From assembly GCA_014654705.1 (NCBI GenBank), contig JACVZY010000033.1:1-64000 (forward strand): a DNA stretch of 64,000 nt, in the 5' to 3' direction. The notes under the pieces are model-generated. The model was not told the DNA's origin. It did no database searches and saw nothing but the letters and a program-made list of their open reading frames with translations. Shown here piece by piece: positions 54,227-61,834 of this stretch. How positions within the stretch are numbered: the stretch's first letter is position 1; each line of letters starts with the position of its first letter. Source of the DNA: Ignavibacteria bacterium (GTDB lineage Bacteria > Bacteroidota > Ignavibacteria > Kapaibacteriales > UBA4661). The translations under genes and the position numbers were made by a program.

Positions 54227-56749
54227 ATGGCACGAAAACCACCCTCCCGTATTCAGAAGAAGAAAGTGTCGGCAACGCAAGAATCTGCTCTGCCCATAGA
54301 AAATCTTACTTTGCAGCCTGCACCGCAACTCGCTCCGCAAGAAATTCCGATGCACGACTCACAACCAGAGCCTGTGCCTGCGGCACTTGCCGAGCCGCAG
54401 GCACAGGCTCCAAAAGGTGCAAAACCGAGACCAAGCCCTAAAAGTCAAGCGCCAAACCCTAAGCCGCAAGCGCTGAAGCAGCAAAGTGCCGAACCCGTAC
54501 AATCTGCTCCGGCAAAACCCAGTCCAAGAAAAAGCGAGCAGACGACGACGACGACAAAATCTACTCCAATCAAACCTGAGCCACTACCGCAGATTCTGCC
54601 GTTGCCGCAGTTTTTGGCGCAAAAACATGGTTTGCACAATCTTGGGCAAATCTTTTACAATCTTTCTACCCCCGAACTCTACGAGCATATTTTGTTCTTG
54701 CGCGAAGGTGTGATGTCAGCGCACGGTGCGGTGATGGTGGAAACGACCCCGAATACAAAACTTGCGGTACGTGATAAATTCATCGTCGAGGAAGACGTTC
54801 ACAAGGACAATATTGCGTGGGGCGAGGCAAATCGTGCTATTGAGTCGGTAAAATTCAACGCGCTCAAAGCACGCATTGGAGCGTACTTACAGAAACGCAA
54901 TGTCTATGTACAGGATTGTTTTGCGGGTTCTGATTCGCGCCTCAAAGTACCGATGCGCTTTGTTACCGAAAATGCGTGGCAGAGCCTTTTTGTACGCAAT
55001 ACATTCATTGAAGCACTGCCGGCGGAACTTCGTCAATTTGACCCCCGCATGACGATTATTGTTTTGCCCGGCTTCAAAGCAATTCCCGAAATAGACGGCA
55101 CACGCGCAGAGACATTTGTTCTGTACGACTTTTCGCAGCGCCTCGCCATCATCGGCGGAACGCGCCATGCGGAGGAAATTAAGAAAGCAGCCTTCACGGT
55201 AATGAGCTATGCGATGCCGCTCCGCCGTGTGCTGCCAATGCGCTGTGCGGCTACTACCGGCTCAAACGGTGACACACTTCTGCTTTTTGGTACCAACGGC
55301 GCAGGCAAAACCACACTTGCTGCCGATTCCACGCGGAATCTTATTGGTGATGACGCAAACGGTTGGGGCGATGAGGGTGTGTTTGCTTTTGAAAGCGGTG
55401 CTTACGCTAAGGCGCAAGGCGTTCTGCCTGAAACAGAACCCTCTATCTATGAGGCTTCACGGACATTTGGCACAATTCTCGAAAATGTGAAATTTGACCC
55501 CGCGACCCGTATTGCTAATCTTGCCGATACTTCTATCAGCGACAATGCGCGTATTTCTTACACACTTGGGCAACTTTCTCCGCAGCAACCGCTTGCTGCC
55601 AAGTTGCGCGGCGCACATCCGAAAAATGCAGTGTTTTTGGTGAATGATGCCTTCGGTGTGCTGCCCCCAGTGGCACGATTGACGCAAGAGCAGGCGCTCT
55701 TTTTCTATCTATCGGGCTATGCGGCAAAAAATCCCGTCGGCGAACCGAAAGGCGAACCGCGAGCCGTCTTCAGCGCGTGCTTCGGAGAAACGTTTATGGT
55801 GCAAGACCCGCTTACATACTCAAATCTCTTCCGTGAGCGCTTGCGCCGCAATAATACAAAAGTTTGGCTTGTCAATACGGGCTGGCAGGGTGGTACGCAA
55901 GCAACCGGCAGTCGAATTAAGCGTGATTATTCTCGTGCGATTATTGCAGCCATCACATCCGGTGCCCTCGACTCGGTACAGTACAACACTGACCCCGTTT
56001 TCAACCTGAGTGTTCCGGCGGTATGCCCTGGAGTTCCGGCAGCAATGCTGAATCCGCGCAATGCGTGGGCTGACCGTGCAGTGTACGAGAAAACTGCACA
56101 AAAACTGCTGCAACTGCTTACAGAAAATTTCAAAAAATACGCCTCGCGCGTTGATAAATCCGTCGTGCAAGCGCTTTCACCGACTTCGCAACAAGCTCCA
56201 CAGAAGCAGACTCCGCCCCAAACACAACCCACTAAGGCAAATGCTAAAACAGGCATTCAAACAAATGATCAAGCAAGTACGGAAGCGCCATTGGAAGTTC
56301 GTACAGTAGTTTCTGAAGTCGCTGCGCCTGATGATGAGATACTCACAGAAGCACCCACAGGCAAAAAAATTCCGGCAAAAAAAGTGAAGCCGACTAAGAA
56401 AACACTGCGTAAGCCAATTCATATTGACGACGACGAGGAAGAGGCAGAGGTTGGCGATACAGGCTCACTCGAAAACCTTGAGGAGCCATATATTGACGAC
56501 AGCGGCAATGGTGATGACAACGTTATCATTCCGCCAAGTCTCTTTGCGAGTGAGCCGGGCGGCGCATTCCGTCCAGATGACGAAATGCTGATAGCACCCG
56601 CTTTTGAGGAAGAAGAAGATGATAACGATGGCGAGGAATCGGAAAACACTATCGCCGCCGACGGCGGGGCAGAGCAAGATTCCGGTCAGACTGCCTTCAA
56701 GGGCGGTCGCCGTCGCAGAGGTGGTCGTGGTCGCCGTCGTCCGCGATGA
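54227..56749 (+). CDS. PEP carboxykinase (ATP)-like protein with long disordered extensions
   Basis: An 840-residue protein whose residues ~125-650 align with ATP-dependent PEP carboxykinase (IKKAAFTVMSYAMPLRRVLPM, Walker A-like GTNGAGKTT at 355-363, LIGDDANGWGDEGVFAFESG, DAFGVLPPVARLT, FSACFG, LVNTGWQGG). Conserved are the Lys pair 319/320, Lys361, Asp375/376 and the Arg of NARISY. Changed are the oxaloacetate Arg of GRSPKDK (here L179), the Tyr before GEMKK (H314) and the Mn ligand His of MHC (R339). An N-terminal ~115-residue Pro/Ala/Gln/Lys-rich tail and a C-terminal ~190-residue acidic tail ending GGRRRRGGRGRRRPR have no family counterpart. Carboxykinase activity is doubtful; a moonlighting or RNA-linked role is possible. 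Confidence 0.85.
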   Translation: MARKPPSRIQKKKVSATQESALPIENLTLQPAPQLAPQEIPMHDSQPEPVPAALAEPQAQAPKGAKPRPSPKSQAPNPKPQALKQQSAEPVQSAPAKPSPRKSEQTTTTTKSTPIKPEPLPQILPLPQFLAQKHGLHNLGQIFYNLSTPELYEHILFLREGVMSAHGAVMVETTPNTKLAVRDKFIVEEDVHKDNIAWGEANRAIESVKFNALKARIGAYLQKRNVYVQDCFAGSDSRLKVPMRFVTENAWQSLFVRNTFIEALPAELRQFDPRMTIIVLPGFKAIPEIDGTRAETFVLYDFSQRLAIIGGTRHAEEIKKAAFTVMSYAMPLRRVLPMRCAATTGSNGDTLLLFGTNGAGKTTLAADSTRNLIGDDANGWGDEGVFAFESGAYAKAQGVLPETEPSIYEASRTFGTILENVKFDPATRIANLADTSISDNARISYTLGQLSPQQPLAAKLRGAHPKNAVFLVNDAFGVLPPVARLTQEQALFFYLSGYAAKNPVGEPKGEPRAVFSACFGETFMVQDPLTYSNLFRERLRRNNTKVWLVNTGWQGGTQATGSRIKRDYSRAIIAAITSGALDSVQYNTDPVFNLSVPAVCPGVPAAMLNPRNAWADRAVYEKTAQKLLQLLTENFKKYASRVDKSVVQALSPTSQQAPQKQTPPQTQPTKANAKTGIQTNDQASTEAPLEVRTVVSEVAAPDDEILTEAPTGKKIPAKKVKPTKKTLRKPIHIDDDEEEAEVGDTGSLENLEEPYIDDSGNGDDNVIIPPSLFASEPGGAFRPDDEMLIAPAFEEEEDDNDGEESENTIAADGGAEQDSGQTAFKGGRRRRGGRGRRRPR

Positions 56750-56852
56750 AATAATTATCTCGCTTGAACGTGCGGGCGCAAGTTTGTACAAATGACCTTT
56801 GATACAGCTTTGCGCTCGTATTGTTTTTGAAGCGCTAAGAGACTCTCAAATC

Positions 56853-57521
56853 ATGAAGCTGTCGAAAAAAAATATTGGATTTCTTCTTCTACTCATGCTT
56901 TTTGCGGGCGTAGCCACTGCATTTTTTGTTCCTCGGCGTTTGGGTTTGCCCGCACAAGAACTGAGTGACGGGGCGGTAGAAATACGAGTGGCGCAATATC
57001 TTTATCACACAGGGATTATTATGCCGGTTCGCACGGCGGGCGTTGACTGGAGCGAGACGTTTCCCTGTTTGCGGGATAAGCGTTCTTTTGAAATTGGTTG
57101 GGGCGACCGTGATTTTTACATGAGCGGTAGCATCACAGCGGGCTTGGCGCTCACGGCACTTTTTCGGTCAAAAGCATCAGTAGTGAACGTAAGCGGCTTT
57201 GATGCGGACTTGGCGAATGATTTCCAGTCCACATCGCCCTTTTCGCAGAAAAAGCTGCGCCTCAGTGCTGCCAACTACAAGCGGATGGTCACATGGATGC
57301 TTGCTTCCGTTGTTTTTCAGCGCGAAAAGCCCGTTTTTCTCCGCGAAGGCTTTTGGGGCGCATCATCAGCATTTTATGAGGCAAGCACCATAAACGCAGG
57401 CACATACAGTATTGTCAATAACTGCAATGTTTGGAACAGCAAGGCGTTGGATGCTGCAAACCTTCCTGTTCCGATGTGGGCAGGCATTCCACAGCCACTT
57501 TTGTGGATGCTCTCCGAGTAG
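56853..57521 (+). CDS. DUF2459-family membrane-anchored protein
   Basis: A 222-residue protein starting at ATG 56853, with an N-terminal membrane anchor or signal (KKNIGFLLLLMLFAGVATAFFV). The domain shows YLYHTGIIMP, RSFEIGWGDRDFYMS and a late NNCNVWNSKALDAANLPVP, which are the DUF2459 landmarks (HtgIilP, iGWGdr.FY, tCNtW). The function is unknown in the family. It lies between the PEPCK-like and the ATP-grasp genes in the same orientation. Confidence 0.8.
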   Translation: MKLSKKNIGFLLLLMLFAGVATAFFVPRRLGLPAQELSDGAVEIRVAQYLYHTGIIMPVRTAGVDWSETFPCLRDKRSFEIGWGDRDFYMSGSITAGLALTALFRSKASVVNVSGFDADLANDFQSTSPFSQKKLRLSAANYKRMVTWMLASVVFQREKPVFLREGFWGASSAFYEASTINAGTYSIVNNCNVWNSKALDAANLPVPMWAGIPQPLLWMLSE

Positions 57522-57581
57522 GCAATCAATCTTCCTTGTACTTGAATTTTGTTGTATCACCATTTTCCGGGAGTACCGCGC

Positions 57582-59009
57582 ATGACGTTTCATTCCTACA
57601 ACCCCGAAGGCTTCTATGATGAGCTTTTTCAGCCCGACGGCACACCACGTGCGGGCGCAAAAAAGCTGGTGGACAAAATTAACTCGCTTGGCACAGACGA
57701 CATCCGCCTCCGTCAGCAAGCCGCCGAGAGTACACTTATGAACTTGGGTATTACCTTCAATGTCTATGGTGACGATGAAGGTGTGGAAAAAATCTTTCCC
57801 TTTGATCTCATTCCGCGTATCGTCGAGGCTGTGGAATGGCATAAGCTCCAAACGGGCTTATATCAACGTATCAAGGCGCTAAATCTCTTTTTGCAGGATA
57901 TTTACCATGAGCAAAAAATTCTCAAGGACGGCGTCATTCCTGAGTTTGTGATTTCCACAAGTAAAGCCTTTTTGCCACAATGCAAGGGATTGGAACCGCC
58001 CAAAGGCGTATGGTGTCATATCACCGGCACGGATATTATCCGCGACAAAGATGGTACGTTCTATGTGCTGGAAGATAATTTGCGCTGTCCCTCCGGTGTT
58101 TCCTACGTTCTGGAAAATCGTCAGGTAATGAAGCGCACGTTTCCTGAGGTCTTTGCTACGTCTAATGTTGTGCCCGTGGATGACTACTCTTCGCGCCTTC
58201 TGGACGTATTGCAGTGGCTTTCGGGGCGCACGAATCCTGTTTGCGCAGTACTCACGCCGGGCATCTATAATTCTGCCTACTTTGAGCATTCCTTTCTGGC
58301 GCGGCAAATGGGTATTGAACTTGTGGAAGGGCGTGATTTGGTTGTTGTCAATGGCATAGTACAAATGCGTACCACCAAAGGATTGCGCCCTGTGGACGTG
58401 ATTTATCGGCGCGTGGATGATACATTTCTGGACCCGACGGTTTTCAATCCTGATTCGCTTTTGGGCGTTCCGGGCATTATGGATGCGTACCGCAAAGGCA
58501 ACGTTGCGCTGGCAAATGCGCCCGGCACAGGGGTTGCGGACGACAAAGTTGTGTATGCGTACGTTCCCAAAATGATTCAATACTATTTGGACGAAGAAGC
58601 AATTTTACCCAATGTACCGACCTACGTGTGCTGGGACGATGCCGAGCGCGAATACGTGCTGGACAACATCGAACAACTCGTCGTGAAAGCTGCCAACGAG
58701 TCCGGCGGCTATGGAATGCTGGTAGGACCGCACGCTACAAAAGAAGACCACGCAAAATTTCGTGAATTAGTGGCTGCAAACCCGCGTAATTACATCGCGC
58801 AGCCGACCATTTCTCTCTCTCGTGTCCCCACTTTTGTTGACGAAGTTTTTGAGGGACGGCACGTGGACTTGCGCCCGTATATTCTCTATGGCGAAGATAT
58901 TTTCGTTATGCCGGGCGGACTGACTCGCGTGGCACTGCGCAAGGGTTCGCTGGTGGTAAACTCTTCACAAGGTGGCGGTAGCAAGGATACGTGGGTGCTG
59001 GGGAGTTAG
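57582..59009 (+). CDS. circularly permuted ATP-grasp protein (DUF404/407 type)
   Basis: A 475-residue protein of the circularly permuted ATP-grasp group. ATG 57582 is preferred over TTG 57549. It contains NPEGFYDELF near the N-terminus, PPKGVWCHITGTDIIRDKDGTFYVLEDNLRCPSGVSY, VIYRRVDDTFLDP, VVKAANESGGYGMLVGP and LRPYILYGEDIFVMPGGLTRVA. Members are normally encoded with an alpha-E (DUF403) protein and a transglutaminase and are thought to make a peptide-like product. Neither partner is present here; the next genes are the AT-rich cassette. Confidence 0.87.
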   Translation: MTFHSYNPEGFYDELFQPDGTPRAGAKKLVDKINSLGTDDIRLRQQAAESTLMNLGITFNVYGDDEGVEKIFPFDLIPRIVEAVEWHKLQTGLYQRIKALNLFLQDIYHEQKILKDGVIPEFVISTSKAFLPQCKGLEPPKGVWCHITGTDIIRDKDGTFYVLEDNLRCPSGVSYVLENRQVMKRTFPEVFATSNVVPVDDYSSRLLDVLQWLSGRTNPVCAVLTPGIYNSAYFEHSFLARQMGIELVEGRDLVVVNGIVQMRTTKGLRPVDVIYRRVDDTFLDPTVFNPDSLLGVPGIMDAYRKGNVALANAPGTGVADDKVVYAYVPKMIQYYLDEEAILPNVPTYVCWDDAEREYVLDNIEQLVVKAANESGGYGMLVGPHATKEDHAKFRELVAANPRNYIAQPTISLSRVPTFVDEVFEGRHVDLRPYILYGEDIFVMPGGLTRVALRKGSLVVNSSQGGGSKDTWVLGS

Positions 59010-59087
59010 ATTGTTGTTTGGCGAGAAAGCCTTTGTATTGCTGCTTTACTTGGAATTCAGGTTGTCTTGTATGAAGTGAGAGAAAAT

Positions 59088-59735
59088 ATGATAAACGTCC
59101 AAAATATTGATAGATTTGAGAAAATCTTGCACGTGCATCAGACTTTTTTGAGTGATATTCGAGTATCGTATCTCATTCGTATAAGTATCATTGTGGTATT
59201 AGCAAGCCTTCCATCATTTGGTATTGCATATATAACGAATGCTCTGGTGCCGCATAAAAGCGAGACGTACAATACAATTCTCATTGCAAATTTTGGTGTA
59301 ACACTAGGTATTGCTTTGTTCACTCTATTTGGGGAAAGGTATTCGTATCCTATCTCAATCTTTGATGTACCATTTCTTGAAGATGTGTCTATCGCCTCTA
59401 TTCTCAATTTTCCGAGCGTTATGCCTCAACAAATCATACAACAAGATGGGCAATCGGGGTATGATACCGCATGGATACAGAAACGACTACCCAAAGTCTA
59501 TATGAATTATTGCCGATATGTTATTGCAATGGGAATGCTTGGATTATGGTTCTTTGCCCTTGAAATGAGTTCAGGTAGGTTCCATATCTTGTCCGCGTTG
59601 AATTGCATTTGCCCTTTGATTGCAGTCTATTTCGGAGTCCGTAATTACCCGAGCAGTAAACGCTTAGAAGAAATATATGTGAATTTTTTTCGTGCTCAAC
59701 AACGCATTACAAGGATTTTTAAGTCAACGGAGTGA
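59088..59735 (+). CDS. four-helix membrane protein of the OLD cassette
   Basis: A 215-residue protein; ATG 59088 is preceded by GAGAG, and an in-frame TTG 59067 is the alternative. Four hydrophobic segments are visible (about 29-50, 63-82, 144-162 and 170-188), arranged as two hairpins around a ~60-residue polar loop. No family is recognised. The gene is visibly more AT-rich than its flanks, as is the following OLD-type nuclease gene (71-bp gap), and the two lack counterparts nearby. They probably arrived together and form one unit; the membrane protein could be the effector or an anchor. Confidence 0.65.
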   Translation: MINVQNIDRFEKILHVHQTFLSDIRVSYLIRISIIVVLASLPSFGIAYITNALVPHKSETYNTILIANFGVTLGIALFTLFGERYSYPISIFDVPFLEDVSIASILNFPSVMPQQIIQQDGQSGYDTAWIQKRLPKVYMNYCRYVIAMGMLGLWFFALEMSSGRFHILSALNCICPLIAVYFGVRNYPSSKRLEEIYVNFFRAQQRITRIFKSTE

Positions 59736-59806
59736 ATCGTTTTCGCGGTGATTATGAAAATGGCAAATAACGATGCAAGGTATAGAATAAATTTTTTGCA
59801 ACGATT

Positions 59807-61813
59807 ATGAAAATTAAAACTATTACATTTACCAATTTCAAAAGGCTTGCGAATCAAGAATTTGTCTGTAACGCAGGCATGAATGTATTTGTCGGCGCGA
59901 ATAACTCTGGCAAGACGAGTATTTTGCAGGCGATGGCAATGGTGATGCAACTGGATAAATATAACATCTCTATCTCGTCCGATACTCTTGTAAAGTATCT
60001 CACATATAAATTGCAAGGAACGGGGGAATGGAAAATTGGTTTGGAGGTACATTTCAGCAAAGATGAGTGGCAGCAGGTCATTTTTGCTGAAAGCACTGTG
60101 AATAAAAATTTTATTCTGCTACATCAAAACGAGCAATTATTAAATGAACTCACACAATCTACTACAAAAATTACAAGATCATGGAAATTTCAAAGCAATA
60201 AAATTACCGAAGGAAGGGTAACATCACCTATTGCTCCACTTCCCACACTATTACAAGAAGAAGAAGAACAATTAAATCTTAATGTTTTACAGGCAATTAT
60301 TCCACCAAAAGATTTTTATGCTGCATATGGACATCCGATTTTCCTTGATGCGCATAGTTTTGTTCCCTTCAAAGAACCATTTCGGTCCAAAAACGATTTG
60401 ATGAACGAGCGTACCGATGTCAGCACAGTACGTGGGCGACTCTTTTATTTGAAGCAAAGCGAACCAGAAGTATTTCAAGAACTGACGGCGCAGCTTATGG
60501 CTGCCTTTCCCGAAATAAAAAGCGTTGATGTTCGCTTAAATACCGATGAAGGTGTTTTCGAGTTTATTTTAACCGAAGATATTCCTGTCAATGGACACAG
60601 CATAGAAGCACAATATGATGCAGCTGATGTGGGGCTTGGGATGCAGAACCTGCTTATTTTAGTAGCAAATATTTTGCTCCTGAAACCATCGGTTGTTCTT
60701 ATGGACGAACCCGATGTCCATATGCACCCTGCCTTAGTACGAGATTTCGTAAGAATTATTAAGCAACTATCTCAGCAAACACAATTCTTTATCACGACAC
60801 ATAATATCGCCTTTATTGATGCCCTTGCGCCGGAAGATATTTTCACGGTCGTCTATCGTCCCGAAGAAAAAGGTAGTATTATTCGCCCTGTTGCAGAACG
60901 GAATGAAGTTTTAGATACGTTGCAGAATCTGGGTTTTAACCTTTCCAACAGTATTCTTTCTGGCAAGCCGAAAGTGTATGTGTTTGTAGAAGGCAATTCA
61001 GATGCTATGTATTTACTGCATTTTGCTCAACGTCTTGGCTATGCAAAGAGCGTTACCGCCTTCAATGTTGAGTTTGTGTCGATGAATGGAAAGGGTGAGC
61101 GTTTTAAGATGCTACGTCTTTTTGAACGTCTAGGAATGATAGAAACTCCGTTTTTCATGGTTCTTGACCAAGACGAAACATCTCCTGAAGAGATGGAAAC
61201 ACTACGAACAACCTATTTTACGAAGCATCCCGAACGCCTTATCTATTGGTCGAAGCGACAAATTGAAAATTACTTTTTGGATATCCCGACATTACAACAA
61301 CTTGTTCACAAGGAATTGAGTAAAAAAGCGAGTATGGATAGTTCTGCAAAAGTCGATTCATTTAATGTTTCAAGTGTATTGCACCAACTCGCTGAAGAGC
61401 AATCGGAACTCATTCGGGAACGCTGGTTGCGTGAAATGTTTGTAGATGAGTCATTTCTCTCACGCGAGATGTTGCGTAAGACCTACAAAGCTGTTAGTAA
61501 TATGCCTCTTGATGAGGCAGTTACCGAGTTTAATGCCGAACTTATCAAGTATTTCGCTAAAAACAGTATGCGCCTCTCGAAGGTGTCAGAATCCGCTATA
61601 CAACAATTTCAGGCTAAATGGAATGATCCTCAAACACGCCTTGATATGTGTGATGGAAGGAAGTTACTGACGGCATTACAGCGAGAATTACAAGAGCATT
61701 TTCACTGTTCGTTCAGCAATAGTGAAATTATTAGCGCAATGTCACAAGAATCTATTCACACCGATATTCGCACTTTACTTGATGCACTCCATATATTGAT
61801 TACAACTTATTAA
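59807..61813 (+). CDS. OLD-family ATPase/TOPRIM endonuclease
   Basis: A 668-residue protein. The N-terminal ABC-type ATPase has Walker A GANNSGKTS at 30-38, a signature-like VGLGMQNLLIL, Walker B VVLMDEPDVHMHP with D300/E301, and the H-loop FFITTHN. The TOPRIM nuclease domain follows with Glu395 in VFVEGNSD and the D454-Q-D456-E457 motif. A SKRQIENYFLD segment and a helical C-terminus follow, as in OLD proteins. The family cuts DNA or RNA under ATPase control and is the core of several anti-phage systems. The AT-rich composition, the paired membrane protein and the junction with leuS (21 bp) suggest acquisition by transfer. Confidence 0.9.
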   Translation: MKIKTITFTNFKRLANQEFVCNAGMNVFVGANNSGKTSILQAMAMVMQLDKYNISISSDTLVKYLTYKLQGTGEWKIGLEVHFSKDEWQQVIFAESTVNKNFILLHQNEQLLNELTQSTTKITRSWKFQSNKITEGRVTSPIAPLPTLLQEEEEQLNLNVLQAIIPPKDFYAAYGHPIFLDAHSFVPFKEPFRSKNDLMNERTDVSTVRGRLFYLKQSEPEVFQELTAQLMAAFPEIKSVDVRLNTDEGVFEFILTEDIPVNGHSIEAQYDAADVGLGMQNLLILVANILLLKPSVVLMDEPDVHMHPALVRDFVRIIKQLSQQTQFFITTHNIAFIDALAPEDIFTVVYRPEEKGSIIRPVAERNEVLDTLQNLGFNLSNSILSGKPKVYVFVEGNSDAMYLLHFAQRLGYAKSVTAFNVEFVSMNGKGERFKMLRLFERLGMIETPFFMVLDQDETSPEEMETLRTTYFTKHPERLIYWSKRQIENYFLDIPTLQQLVHKELSKKASMDSSAKVDSFNVSSVLHQLAEEQSELIRERWLREMFVDESFLSREMLRKTYKAVSNMPLDEAVTEFNAELIKYFAKNSMRLSKVSESAIQQFQAKWNDPQTRLDMCDGRKLLTALQRELQEHFHCSFSNSEIISAMSQESIHTDIRTLLDALHILITTY

Positions 61814-61834
61814 TTTTCCATATTACAACACTCT

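Noticed and set aside
59807-61813. Complete Gabija system (GajA OLD nuclease plus GajB helicase)
   Set aside because: The neighbour is a four-helix membrane protein, not a UvrD-type GajB. The UvrD helicases of this window lie near 1 kb and 30 kb and look like housekeeping genes.
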